Source: Pelodera strongyloides (Eukaryota > Nematoda > Chromadorea > Rhabditida > Rhabditidae). Taken from it: a stretch of DNA of 64,000 nt. The DNA lies in NCBI GenBank assembly GCA_036852015.1, contig JAANDG010000060.1:124001-188000 (forward strand), in the 5' to 3' direction. Position numbers and translations under genes: made by a program. Shown here piece by piece: positions 22,246 to 36,500 of this stretch; position 1 is the stretch's first letter, and each line of letters starts with the position of its first letter. The notes beneath the pieces are model-generated. The model had not been told where the DNA came from. It was given only the letters and a program-made list of their open reading frames with translations, and made no database searches.

Positions 22246-24539
22246 AGTATACATCGTCAATGTCTATATGTTAATTAACGAGTTATGAGATCTTCTCCCT
22301 CTCTATTCTAGGTCTGTCTCTTTCTTTGTGTCTCCCTCTCCATCGTTTCCTCTCACATCTCACTTCTTCCGCATCCGCTTGTGCGCAACACTCCAACGAC
22401 ACATAGATGAAAAAGCTGTCCCGACTCCAAGATCTAACGAGCGTTCTTCGTTTGATTAAGCTCCGAATATCACTCGCCCAAAATCCTTGCTGGAACCTAA
22501 AACATATTCAATCTTCCTCATGTCTCTCGGTAAAGAATACTTCATAAAGTTGTCAAAATATTCATGAAATAAAAAATTGATAAACGAAGAAATAGTTTTC
22601 TTGAATTGACCGTTTATAGCAGAGCCTTTTTTGTAGGTTTTATTTTTTGTTTTAGAGAACTTCCAAGATTTATCTGATTATTTTGAAGATCTTTATCCAC
22701 TCACTTTTTCCAAAATTAATTACAGACTGCGACGAATTTTCAAAGCACAATGAACTCGGCATTTCTAAAATGTGAACAAACTACCGTATAAAGTAGACAG
22801 AAAGTTGTTGTGTTGGCACAGATAATACCGTATTTCTGCACTTTTTCTATAGATTTTTTCTGTTTTGTTTTTATTATTATACAATAAAGTTAGGTAAAAC
22901 TTTTATTAAATAAGTTTTAGGTTTTATATAAAAGGCCAAATTCTCTGAACCACCATGCGCTACTGCCTTATGGCTCATTTTCCCCATTTTACTTGACACC
23001 GTCCTTTCCCAGCTCAGCGCGAAATGGGCATTCGAAATCTTGAACATTCTAACCACATTATATATACAGTTTGTGCACTCACGACTTCTTTTTTTTTTGG
23101 AGTATAACTCGTCGTGGTACAGTGTTTTATTTCAGGACGAGCACTGCTCAAGAAGAAGCGCGTACTTTTCATAGTGTTTCGAACTGTACGTTTTCAATGT
23201 TTCTTCCTATTTCTATCTTCGTTCAGTCATTTGATTTATATGATTTGCTCTTCAACTTATAAGGAAAATACTTTCTGGAACAAACATACACTTTTTAACG
23301 GGGGCCTGAGTGTTTGTTTATTTTTGTGTTTCCTTTTTATCTGTGCCATAGTGCCATTTCTGTCTCCGCTTTCGCTCAGTATCTGACAATTGTTTTAACA
23401 CTTAACACTCTACTTTATCATATATTTATGAAGCTCTTTGTCAGTTAGCTTTTTGAAAAGACAGTCTGCCTTCTCATGCCGGACATAGACTTGTTCCTGC
23501 GTTCTTCTTTTGAGCGCCGTGGTTTCCATTTGGGGTTAATTACTCTGTCGTGGTAAAAGACCGGGTGGACTAACGCCAGGTGCATGCTAGCACTTGCCCA
23601 CTCTTATTCTATGCTCTTTATTTCCAGCTATCCTATGAGGGAGGCGGTTAAGCACCAGCACATGCCGTGTTTTTTTAGGAACACCTGTGTTCTTTCCGTC
23701 TTTTCTTCCTTGACACAAGAAGAACAGCTATAACTCAAAATTTGTAGTATTTTCTTTGTCTGGCAAATAACAACAAATGAACACAATCATATTTCTTTTG
23801 TAAATTTGGTTAAAAACTTTTAGTCGTTGATACACTTTCGTTTTCTTTCTCTTTATGAAGATTCTTGAAAGAAAGACTCAAACTCAACTCAACGGCTCAA
23901 CGCCAAACTTTTATTATTTATGTATGTATTATTTATTTTGAGTTTTCGATTACTCGGTTTGGCAGCAAGTTTATTAACTTTCAATAAGATAACCAGTCTA
24001 GCCTCTCTTTAGACATGGATAATTAACAACTTTTACGCTTGATATTTCTCGTGGTTATTTCCACTGGTCATATTCTTCCTTGACTTCCTTGTAAAGTCCT
24101 CATTTTTCATAATTTTACGCTGAAGCTCTTTCGATCATTCTGGTTCTACTGAAGATATTTGGACATTTTCTTTTGCTTTTCCTCCTTTTCCCATGAAGCG
24201 TTAGTTTTTTTTCTAATCGTTAGTTTTTATTTTATTTTAGCTTCCATTTTTAATTAGTTTGTAGTTTCCCGATATCTTACCTTGTTCACTCTTCCTTGAA
24301 AATTTGAAACTCTCGAGCACCTTAGTTTTTATCAGTTCAGTCAATATCAAGATGTTATATATTTATTTCACTTTCCTTGAATCCACTGAGAGGCGCTTAT
24401 TTACTATTTGTCACCACTTTCTGGATCTGGAATCTGGATGATTTATGGCCGTACACGTAGTTTATCCGTTTGTTGTTATGCTGCTATTATTTCAATTTAT
24501 TCCAGGACGCTGTCTGAACTGAACTGAGAAGTATTGTCA

Positions 24540-24546
24540 GATTCAG
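24540..24546 (+). promoter_or_regulatory. Candidate trans-splice or 5' UTR acceptor of the myosin V gene
   Basis: GATTCAG abuts the ATG at 24547. It may be a spliced-leader acceptor or the acceptor of a 5' UTR intron. Because it abuts the ATG, it supports this start. Confidence 0.4.
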
Positions 24547-27500
24547 ATGACAGTGGGAGGTGGTGTGACCCTGGGAAGGGGTCAGACCTTCCCGCTTCAC
24601 AATTACAAGAAAGGAGCCAGAGTATGGCATCGACATCCAGAACTAGTATGGATATCAGGTGGGCGAAAGTTTAAACATTTAAACCTTGGTTTGCATGCAC
24701 ACCCTTATATTAGAGCCGAACCCATTTAAACAGTAAAACCGTTCCGGGTGCCGTTTTATAATATTGTGTGTAGGTCAGAAACCGTTCGTATTTCCAATAG
24801 GTACCCTTAATGTTGAAGTGGTGTTTTAGTTATAGTTTATAGTTAGTCATTTTCATTTTTTTTAAACAGTTTTAGCTTGTTTTCTATGTACTTCAAAGTT
24901 ACGGTACATTGAACTGAACTTTTACAACTTATAAATGTACAATGTGTTTAGGCTAATCGATTTGTTTTTAATTTCAGGAGTTTTACTAGAGGATGTGGGA
25001 TTTGACACTCACTCAATTAACATTCTTTTGGATAGCGATGAGGTTTGTTTTGTGCACTTTTTTTTTATTTCTCGTATTTACGGTATTTTAGCATAGTGCG
25101 GACTGTATTGTGCATGTGATGTTAATCACGTTGTTAAAGGCAATAATTTTATATGTGTATGACCTTCTAAAAAAACGATGGTCTTCCAAATTCTAATAAC
25201 TAAAAATTAGCTGTATTTGTTGGTTCTATAAGTTTAATAGTTTATGTGTGTTTCTAGGAAGTGACTATACCACTAACCAGTGTGGAGCAGCTCCCTTTTC
25301 TTCGGAACCCCGACATTTTGATTGGCAGTGATGACCTGACGTCGCTCAGTTATCTTCACGAGCCTGCAGGTTTGTTCTTACCATCACCATGATTACGATA
25401 TGCTTAGTCTAGCCAACTTCATTACCGTAATCCATTGTGCCTTTTTGACGGTCACGGATCGCGGAATTATAGTCGCCGATGCGTATACTAGCGTTTTTTG
25501 CTAAAGAATTATTGACATTGTTGGTTTCCTGACTGACCTCTCAAGTCTAATATAACGTACGAATAGCTTGCATACCTTTACCTGAGTTCTATTCCAGTCC
25601 TTCACAATCTCCAGTACCGCTTTGAGCACAGAAAGAGAGTTTACACATATTGTGGAATAGTTTTGGTGGCAATTAACCCATTTGCTGACTGCACCAATCT
25701 ATATTCGGATGATGTGATACAAGTAAGTTTTACTAGATATACTATATATTTTCAATTGAATGTAGTTTGTCTGTATAATTAGCGAAATTACATTGTATTC
25801 TTAATCTTGTCTTGTTATAAACCAAAAACCCAGGCCGGACCACGTATTTCAGGCGCGGGGCTGACGGGACCCGCGCGGAGTTCAGATAGTTTTAGTTCCC
25901 GAGCGGAGTTCAGTCTCTTGCGAAGACGGGTCTAACCTTAACCTTTAACTATGTTTTATGTTTATCTCATTTTCAATTAAGGTATTTCGCGGTGTCGGAA
26001 AGCAAGTGCGCGGCCTCGATCCACATATTTATGCAGTTGCTGAGGTAAGAGTTTTGCCTCTTTTATTTGGTATTTGTTTGCAAAATCCTCTTGTTTCTGA
26101 CTATTTTTTTACCCACTATCTTTTATATGTTCTCGTATCAAAACTATTCTTCTTCGTTTTAGCGGTTCGGTGTGGCATACACTGTAAATGTGATCGTATG
26201 TCATATACCTATAATATCATTCATACCATTTTATATTTCAGGAAGCGTATTTCGATATGTGCGAGTATTCGAAGAATCAGTCGATTATTGTGTCGGGAGA
26301 ATCTGGAGCTGGAAAGACCGTGTCTGCGAAACTGGTTATGAAGTATGTTATTTTAAATTATCCTATTTTTGATACATTTTACTATAGTCTATGTGAATTA
26401 CGGTAGTTTATTTGAATTGTGCTCATTTTCATGGCTTTCTTCCTCGGAGCTTTTATAAAGATGTATTTTGTTGTTTCGAGAATTTATTAGCATGGCACTT
26501 TACGTGTACGCTGACTCTTGGGCCATGACCGTTAGCAGCAGCTTGCCCGGCTGCCCTGTAGCAGTCAGTCATGCCCGTCAAAGGGACGGACCTTTTTATG
26601 CAATTACGAGTTAATTATTCCAGATATCTGGCAACAGTGGCCGGTGGAAAGAGCGGTAAAGGTGGTATTGAAGATCGTGTTCTTGCCTCCAATCCCATCC
26701 TAGAAGCCATTGGTACGTTTTTTTTTCGTTTATTCTTATCTTATACGATATGAATATAATATACTGATTATGCTGCCGTGAACATAGATTCTTAGTGTGA
26801 AGTTGTGAAGGCTGAAAAAAATTTAAAAAAATTTGTTTTACGCTTCAAGAGCGTGCACCTTTATTCAAGGGTGAAAGTAAAGATTCAATGTTTGCTTATG
26901 ACATGTTCCGCAGAGGTCCTGAGCAGTAGGCGACGAGTTCCAGATGACAAATTGCTCGACGTCTTCGGGCTAGGGCCAGGAGGGATCGCCCATGCCCGAA
27001 GACGTCGAGCAATTTGTCATCTGAATAGAAATGTTAGTGTGTAGTGTATTTAATTTGTCGTTATTGTTGACTGTTAGACTGTTAGACTGTTTATACTATG
27101 TTACCTGTGAAATATGTGAACTGTGAAGTCGTGAGATTTGTTGTTTAGAAGTTTACTGTGTGTGGTGCGCCGTTATCGTTATGTATCCTTTAGGCAATGC
27201 GAAGACTACCAGGAATGACAACTCCAGTAGATTCGGCAAATTTATACAGATCAATTTTGCTTCAAGGTGAGATATTTTAATTTTTAGTATTTAATTTTCC
27301 TTTTATGATTTTATCATGATATCTGTGATATGCTGATATTTTCCTCAATTGTTTCGTTGTATTATCTTAAATGAGCGAATGAAGCCTAACTTCAACTTCG
27401 TGGTTTTTCCTCTTTATTCGTTGCTTTCCGTGTGTTATAGTTTTTATCGAATTGGCAAAGAGTTTTATTAAATCATTTTCAGTTTCGAGATTGGTGGTGC

Positions 27501-30500
27501 AGAAATGAAGACGTATTTGTTGGAAAAGTCACGCCTTGTTTTCCAGGTACAATTTTTTTTAATTCTGTGGTCACCGTATTTATCTATCATTTTGCAATGT
27601 TTACGAAAGTTTTTGTGTTACTAAGTTGTTTACCTTGGTAGTCTACTTGCCGCTTCTTCTCGCATTCCTCAAACCTCAAAGTGCTTTTTTTAGGCGAAGA
27701 ACGAAAGGAATTACCACATCTTCTACCAAATGTGTGCCTCGGCTGATCATCCTTTACTCCAACAATTTGCACTGGGTAGGGTTTAGTTTAGCTGTATGTA
27801 TTTGCGGTTGGGAGTTCTTATCTCCAAGAATCCAAGTAGAGATTTTGAGTTTTCTAAATGATTTTATTGTATCATGGCATTCAATGTCGCCTGGTATCGC
27901 TTCATAATTTTATACAAAGAAAGTTTCAGCTTCTTCCGATGATTATTACTACACAAATCAAGGCGATGACGCATTTATTGAGGGTGTGGATGATAGAAAG
28001 GACTTCACTGAGACGGTATTTTTTATCACGCTTCACACTTTCTAATTATCCTTTCCGTTTTTTCTGTAGTTTTTTTGTCGGTTTGTAATTCATACATAAC
28101 AAAACGTTGATTGTACCTATTTTAGTACATGTACACTGATATTGCGTTCTTGATTGGATTTAACCTTAGCACTAGGGATCTGAAGCTGATGTGACTCTGT
28201 TTATGCTGGTTGGCTTTATGAAAAAGACAACCAGAAAAAAACTCATATTCAGGTTTCTGCGCTCGAAGTACTCGGTTTTTCTCAACAACAACAGACTGAC
28301 CTGTTACGTGTGATTGCTGGCATTCTGTTGTTGGGAAACATTTATTTTGAAGGAGATGAGATGGCCTCTATTTCGGTGAGTGAATTATTTGGTTAGTTGC
28401 TGGGCACTGTACTTTGTTGCTAATTTCACCGGTGGTTTTAGTGTTATCTCAATTGCTGTTGTTCAATTTTAATTGTGAAAAACGACATGTTTCGTGACAC
28501 CCGTATATATGTTGGAATCATTTGGAAAGCAGTGGGTAGTAGCTGGTACAAATGATACCACGATACGAGATCAGCTGCAGCAGCTTAATTGTGTGTTAGT
28601 TATAAATATCCTTCATTGTTTAGCGGCAACGAAATGAATGTTTGGGAAAGCTCTGCTCACAACTCTTTTCCATTCCCGAGGGAGCGATGAGGCTATGGCT
28701 AACGCAGCGCGAGATCCGAGCGGTAAACGAAGCTGTGAGGAAGCCGTTGGACAGAGCACAGGTATGTTGGTTCTACTTTGGTTTAAACGATTACCATATA
28801 ACATTTTTCTCTGTCATGTATGTCTTTGCCGTGTTTCCTAAAAAAACAGTTTTATTTGAGCACATTGATTTTCTGTCTCGTTTTTAGCACGTTTTATGGT
28901 TGCTTTATCTTGTAGGCAGTTCGAAGTCGTGATGCGTTGTCCAAGATGCTGTACGCGCACCTCTTTTCATGGGTAGGTTGTTTTGAATAGTTCAATGGTC
29001 GCAAGTCGCATGTCGCAGTGATGATATTTTCAAACCAAAAGCTAGTATGTCGGGGGGGGGGGGAGTTCTTTTCTTACAATTAGATTTGCAGTATATTATA
29101 TTGTAGGATATGGATATGTTTTGTTTGTTACAGATTGTCGACCAGATCAACAAATCACTGGCCAGGAAGGATAAAAGCAAGCGGAAAGTGGCGGAACAGT
29201 TCATTGGAGTACTGGATATCTATGGGTGAGGAATAAATTATTGATTTGACTCTTTATTTTGTAGTTTGTAGCCGGCTGAGATGAGATTTCTAGTTCTTCT
29301 GCTTATTGATTAAATACCGTAATCGTAATTCTTGCAGTTCTGTCAATTATCAGTTCTCCCCAAGAATACCTATTTTTTTGTCTTTAATATATTATATCCT
29401 AATTATTCAAATGTTGTACTACAGTACAACTGTACTACATATATTTTCTTTTCAGTTTTGAAACCTTTGAGAAGAACTCGTTCGAGCAATTTTGCATTAA
29501 CTATGCAAACGAGAAGCTTCAACAACAGTTCAATCAGGTATTTTTTTGTTAATTAGTGTTATTTTTGGCTTAATACTTTTGTCGTGACCATTTGTGACGT
29601 TTCGTTACTCGTTACTTTGGTAGTATGGCTGGATTGTTAGTTTATGTTTGTTACATTAGGTTGCCATACGTTTCCCTTACTTTCAGCATGTATTCAAATT
29701 GGAGCAGGAGGAATACGTCCGTGAGGAGATCAGTTGGGTACGTGAATTTTATTATATTTTATTTTTTAAATGGTATTGTTAGTTGGAATTGGATTGATAG
29801 TAAATGCTTATATTCGAGGTGAAGTGCGCTTTTCTGTGTTGTACTGCAGATTTTGATAATACTGAATGAAAAGGTTCTTTTTAGCATTTGCATACTTTAT
29901 TTCCAGGTTCGCATAGATTTTTATGATAATCAGCCGTGTATCGAGTTGATCGAAGGTACCCCCGGACTTATTTGTTATCTGGATGAACAGTGCAAGGTAT
30001 GTGATGGTTTTTTTACTTTTTTCTTTTTTTTTGTTAATATTAATTTGAATAACATCGACCTCGTGGAAGAAGTCTACCAATATCCTTGTGCGCGAGTACA
30101 CACATATACATCTCCATCGAAACATGCAAATGTTTCGAGAGTCATGCATTTTTGCTTCATTTACCAGTCAAATGGCGCAACTGGGGCTATACAACAGTGA
30201 CTTGACGTAAATTGTGTAACTAGACCGAGGTTTGTTTTGTCAAGACATCCGTAGTTACGCCTCTTAGAGTCTTAGCTACAGTACCCTGTATAGTTTTTAA
30301 GTAAGCCTTCTTGTAGGTAGTGAAGGGATCTGATGAGGGTTGGCTCCAACAAATCACCAATTGTCCAGTTATGAAGAAGAAGGAACATTTGCAGATGCCC
30401 AGGATCAGGTAGGAAATTTAGTTATAGTAATAATAATAATGGCTTAATTACATAATCAAAGGCAACCCGGAAATGCGTGTAGAGTATCTCATACTGACAA

Positions 30501-33500
30501 GGGTTACGGTTACGGCACATATTTAGTTTATTGGTTGCATATCGCATACTCTTTACTTATTTAATTAGGACGGTGTATTCCTGTTTTATTTTATTTGAGC
30601 ACTTGCATTCAGAAACAGAATATTTCATTGAAATTTCAGAAGTGACAAGTTTATGGTGCGCCACTTTGCAGCTGATGTGAACTACACGGTAGGTTACGAC
30701 ACTTTTCGGCGTCATTTGATTTCTATTTTGTGTCTAATCTGTGACGTTGTCAAATTTATGTATGTGGCTAATGTTAGTGTATGCTTGAATAGAAATCATA
30801 TCATAAATTTCTTTTGCTGATGTTTGCTCAAAAGCCCCTTATCCTTATTCCCATTGTCTAGATCTGCGGATTTATGGAGAAGAACAAGGATTCGGTCAGC
30901 GAACAGCTTTTGGAAGTGATGTCAACTACGAAGGTTTGTTTTGGTTTCAGGTTTAAATGAATTTCTATTTTGTGGGTATACGGTAGTTGTGATATTTTCT
31001 CTTTCCCTGCACTACCTGGAACTAAGGCAACATGCATGTTCAAGAAAAGAAATGTTGTAGTTACAGTTGCTGTAGCTGTAACTGATAGTGGACATGTGCT
31101 ATACTGTGGTTTTAACTCCCGAAGGGACTCTTTCTTACCATCGGAAGTGCATACTGTAGTTGTAGTCTGTAGTGTATCACCTGAAGGAACTAATGGTTCT
31201 CCTGATATTTATCTTTATTTTTTAGTTCCCGTTCCTGAAGGAGATTGTGGGTCCGGTCGCTGGTGGAAACACATCGACTGGAAGTGGAAAACGTTTAGTA
31301 AAGAAGACTGTAGCCGGGCAGGTTGGTTGAGTTCTTACCTTGTTATGCAGCTTATTTTTCTGACTTAATTTTTACTTTGCAGACCTGGTTGTTTACGTGG
31401 TAGATGTATTTTAGTTTTTGTTTACTACCGAACAGTTCACCTTGTTAATCTAAAATCTTACCATGTGCGCATTGTCACTTTTCCAGTCTTGAACAGAATC
31501 AGAAACGTGATAATTGCATAGATGTCACAGTATCACCCCTTATTCCCTACACAATAAACTTGTAATTTCTTTATAATTTTATATTATTATGTATCGTTTC
31601 TTCATACGTCCTCGTCTCGTCCCCGTTCATGTTAAAATTATTAGTTTTCCGTTTTAAATATATTTCGCTTTAGTTCCGCGATTCACTGAGAGAGTTGATG
31701 TCAGTACTGGAGGCCACACGTCCTCACTATGTTCGATGCATAAAGCCGAATGATGCCAAGGTATGGTTTTATTACACAATGACGAACACATTTGCTGGAA
31801 TAGCCTGAATTTTTGATGGCTAGTTGAAACATGGTGGATTTCACAGTATCATGCATAGTATAGAGGACATTCAAAAATATTTTCTATTTTCTATTAAGAA
31901 AAGTTCCTTTCTAGGAAAGCTTCTATTATGAGCCGCACCGTGCTATTCAACAACTGCGTGCGTGTGGTGTCTTGGAGACAGTGCGCATTTCAGCTGCAGG
32001 ATATCCGAGCAGGTAGTGTTTTTTACAACTGGATATCATTTCAGTTACTAATAATTTGCTCATATATCCTGACTGTTTATGTAGTGACGTAGACGTAGTG
32101 ACGTTTCCATATTTGTTACTGTAATTGGAAATGTGTGTATGTGCGATGTGCGTATGCCAATGTGTGTGTGTGTATGTGTGTGGGTGTATGGACTGGGATA
32201 TGTGGGTTTGGGTGTAAACATCTTCTGTATATGAATATTCCTTATCTTATACTGCTCTGATTCTAGATGGGGCTACGAAGACTTTGGAAAACGGTATCGC
32301 GTCCTCTACACGGTGGAAAAGGGTGCACTCTGGAGAACGAGCCCGAAGAAGTTCGCAGAAAGGGCGTGCACGAAGGCGCTTGAGGTTTGCACTTTGCTAG
32401 CTACAACTCTTTATTCTTATTTAAACGATATTATTCTGGTTATGCGACTTACTTTCGGAGTTTATGTGGAGTGCGTTTTTCTGTCGCACGCTGCAGTTGG
32501 CAGCATTCAAGACCAATTTGATTTATTGTACAGTTTTCTTTGGCTTCTCGAATTCGCGTTTGTATGTTTGTAAGTTTGTATGCTTCTATTTTTCGTTGAT
32601 GAATGAATAATGATTGTGCTTATGCAAGTTGTTTAGGAGGGAAAGTTTGCCCTTGGCAAGACGAAGATATTCTTCCGAACAGGACAAGTGGCCCTTCTCG
32701 AGCAACTTCGACATGAAACCTTGTCGAGGTTAGTTTAGTGATATTTAATTCGTATCCAGTAAGTACTGTTTACTTGACCGTATCCGTATACTTTGACGTG
32801 ACGTGGTACTGGTAATATTAGAACGTAAACGTCTGAGCGATTCCGGATCCGGAACTCATTGGGGTATATCTCTTTATATCCACCACGGTGATGTGCTCAA
32901 GGCGAAACATATTGGAAAAAAGTGGTTTAACTTGTCTTGTCGTCAAAATTGAGCGCAGATATTTGTTTGGTTATGAACACGAATTGCTAATAGCATTATC
33001 TCTATTTGCACTTCACTTACAGAAGTGCTACCAAGATCCAGGCGTTCTACAAAGGTTACCTGGCCCGGAAGCGCTATGAGCACATGAGGAGCAGTCTGAA
33101 GACCATCCAGGTAAAGGTTTTTGCTCGTGATCCTATACCGTTTTGTCTAGTTCATTTGACTGCTTTGTTTATTGTATTCATAACTTTGTCTGTGTGAAGA
33201 AGTATCCCAACTAAAGGATTTTTTGCCCCTGTCGTCTCTCTCTCTCTATCTCTCTCTCTCTCTCTTTTGAGTGAAATTTTGCCCTTTGCATTTTGTGTAT
33301 GTCCAGTACACATGTCCAGTGTCCAGAAAATGATAAAGTGGAGTGTGAAGTCCCAAGAGGGTATCACCACCCAAGGAACATGGACTGATAGTGGGAATAA
33401 CCAAAAAAGGAAGGACATTGCAAAATCTATTGCATTACGTCGTTACATCCGTTCCATAGAAAGGAAGTGTTTGGTTTACGATGTTTTTTTTGTTGATCAT

Positions 33501-36500
33501 ACGCTATTTTGAAGATTCGTCGGAAGCTTCGATTTCTTTCCATGTAGTGTTTTTTTCGGCTTCTGTTGATTGACTATTTAGGGTCTAATTTGTTTCTTAT
33601 TTTTTTTATTGTTAGTTGGTTTCGTTTTTTAGGGCTCGCTTCGCGCCTTTTTGGCCTACCGCAGACTGCACTATCTGCAAATGCATCGTGCAGCAGTTAC
33701 GATACAAACAGCAGTCAGGTCGGGTTTTTTTGTGAATTCTGAATTCTGAATGTTTCATGCGGAACATATAGCGGCTATGACGTGACCCTTACTCGTTTCA
33801 TTACAACCGGTCTGCGGTAACAAATATGTCACGTTCTCCTAAATGATAGAGTATTTAACTCCAGTTTCGCGGGGCCGAAATCGCCGAAACAGGGCGAATC
33901 TGGCCCAAAAATCATTCAGCGCGGCTTTCACTTTCCATACATAAGCACAATTTGAAACTCGCTACAAAAATTGAAGAACAGGGACAAATTTGAATTTAGT
34001 AAAGATATTCGCATGCAAGTAGCTAATACGTGTACTAATTCAAATTTGTCCCTGATATTCAATTTTTGTAGCGAGTTTCTCAATGAGTTTCTATGTGGAA
34101 AGTGAAAGCCGCCATGAATGATTTTTTGAGGTGTTTCGTGCTTCCGAAACAGCAGTTAAATACTCTATCATTTTTTCGCTTGATTTTTGATTTTGACCAA
34201 CAATTTATTCGGTTTTAGGCGACACCAGGCTCAACAACACTACCAGAATCTGCGAACTGCCGTGCTAGCAATACAAGCCGCATACAGGGCAAATTTGGTC
34301 AGGCTCGAATATCAGAGGGTTAGTTTTTATTTCATTGCTACATATTGAAAGTCTGATCGTGCATTGAATATTGCATTATATTGTTCTGTTGTCTATTTGT
34401 TAAACCCTGCTCGGTGTGTCTACTGTACTGCTTAAGCTCTAGTCGATGTTTGCGTCTTATTTATATTTGGATAGTTTTAGTTGCGATTTGAGAAGAGCGC
34501 GCTTACAATTCAACGATATTGGCGTGGTTATATGGTGCGGAGAGAGCGAGTCAAGTACATACGGAAGGTGATCAAGGTAAGCCTTTTGCGAAGAATCTTC
34601 ATGTGTCTGGGAGAAAGAATTGGCTAATGGATGGCATGGCGATACCGTATAATTCCTGAGGATTGTGGTTGTAAAGGTCTTATAATCTTATTTTAGGTGC
34701 AATGTTGTGTACGAAGGTGGCTCGCCAAGCGTCGCCTCAAGGAGCTCAAGGTTAGTTTACGTGAAGGAGAAGTGAATACGTTAAGCTTGTAAGTATTAAG
34801 TGACTTTGTAGAACGCGTTAGAGTACTTTCTCAGCTTGCTTGTATCCATTCATCCATTTACATTGTCTTATAGATTGAGGCACGCTCTGTCGGTCACCTC
34901 CAGAAGTTGAACAACGGACTCGAGAATAAGATTATCGAGTTGCAACAAAGACTTGATGTGCAGGTTTGTATTTATTTTGTTAGCGGTTTGCCGGTTTAGA
35001 CCTGCTCTTAGTTTCTCAGCTTGTTATTTGTGTAGGATTGTTTTTTAAAATATTACTCGGGTTTTTTGCGAATCGTTTAATTATCTGTTAATTAGTTAAT
35101 TGCCGTGCAATTGCAGACAGCCGAATCTCGAATGTTGAGCCATGTAGATGTGGAAAAGAAAGAGTTGGAGGTGCGGCTGGCCGAGGCGCGTAGGCAAGCA
35201 CAAGTGCAGGTTAGCTGATTTGCATACATGCTATTTGTGTGTTTTGTTGCTCTTTGTTTCCTTTCGCTTTGCACATGGTGTCTGTGGTATGCGGAGTGTG
35301 CGCACTATTTTCATCCATGACAAATTGTTAATTTTGAGTATTTGTTTTGGTGTTGACGTCGTTTTGATGTGATTTGTGATTGTGTGAATACGGTTTGGAT
35401 AATTTCTTGATGAAGTGTACGTGAATTGATATAAGTTCCTGTCAGATTGTTTGATTGTAGGGTGTTAGCACGTATCACTTAGATTTTTGTCTTGGGAGCC
35501 ATCACACTATTTTGTTATGTTGTTTGTAAATCTCAAGCTAGTAGTTTGTTTCTGCATGCGCTCTTGTGATGGGTAGCAATTACAATATGCTTTTATGGAC
35601 CTCTAAGCCGGCCATTTATTGTGCGTCTTTTTCTTACTAATCGTTCACATTAGGGATTTTTGCATTGGATGGGGGAATTCGTAGCTTCAGAGGCTATATT
35701 TATTTCCGTTTCGGCTTTGTTAGAGTCAGTAGGGTGTTGGCTTGTTTGTTCTCTTTGTTCTGTTGTTGTTGTCTATAAGTTTTCACACTGTTTTGTTTTT
35801 AATTATGTGGTTACGCAGTTCATTGGGAAGTAGAATTTACAGTAATGACATAGCTAATTTATGTACTTGGTACTTCATTCAGATCTACTTATATATTTTA
35901 GGCCGAGGCTGCAACACGCCGAGAAGCTGAAATGAAGCAGAAGATTGAAATGTTGTCAGGGCAAACCGAGTTGTTGCATGCTGAGAGGTAGGAGATTCTT
36001 GGTTTTGTATAAATGATAACTATAAGAAGTTTCTCTCAACTACTGATGGGCTTGACAAATATCTGGACATAAACTATTTGATTTTTGGTCTTCCATTTAA
36101 TACAGTTCATGTACGTCAAAAAATACATAACATTCAAATAGAGACCCTAAGACTAAGACGGTTACGGTTACTTCAAGAGCTCAAAATTTAAATAAGTGAA
36201 TTGTTTATCTTGCAGAAGTGCTAATACATCGGCTCGACAGAGAATCGAGGAGCTGGAGCACGAAGTTGAGCGACTGTCAGTTGAGGTTGGTACTGTAGTA
36301 GTATGTGAGACTTTTTAGGCGAGTAGTTAGTTTCACCTTGTGATCTGTGATATTAATGTTTGTCATTCCATGGCGCTGTCTAAAGATAGAACTATCTGTA
36401 AAGTAAAACAATATGTTAGTACATCTAGAGTCCCATTTCTTTGCGGCGCGCATTTTGTGTCCGGAAATGGTGCGGCGCGCAACTAGATGGCTGAATTGCT

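Larger units (their letters stand above)
15224..24539. other. Large intergenic region without a recognisable gene
   Basis: About 9.3 kb. It contains GA/CT microsatellites, MITEs (16375, 17859), an imperfect foldback (18608-18759), a GC-rich patch (18120-18360), a repeat-like GC-rich patch (about 21060-21150, CGGCGCGGCACTTTCGCGCC) and a tRNA-derived SINE. Long frames here are microsatellite or SINE by-products, or isolated frames without splice partners. Confidence 0.5.
24547..32728 (+). other. hum-2: Myosin V motor domain exons 1-26
   Basis: Exons: 24547-24658, 24978-25042, 25258-25369, 25598-25722, 25982-26044, 26242-26342, 26624-26712, 27194-27266, 27483-27546, 27694-27775, 27930-28015, 28253-28375, 28624-28761, 28916-28972, 29134-29225, 29456-29537, 29687-29737, 29907-29996, 30317-30408, 30640-30688, 30862-30933, 31226-31321, 31674-31760, 31915-32012, 32267-32384, 32637-32728. 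The P-loop GESGAGKT is at residues 178-185, switch [10 protein letters not shown] at 230-238 and switch II DIYGFE at 458-463. The TEDS-rule residue is Glu401, 16 residues before DALSK, so the motor is predicted not to need heavy-chain phosphorylation. HYVRCIKPN and [13 protein letters not shown] (SH1 helix) are intact. Loop 2 is short and Gly/Ser-rich with a KRLVKK patch. No catalytic residue is missing. Confidence 0.95.
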
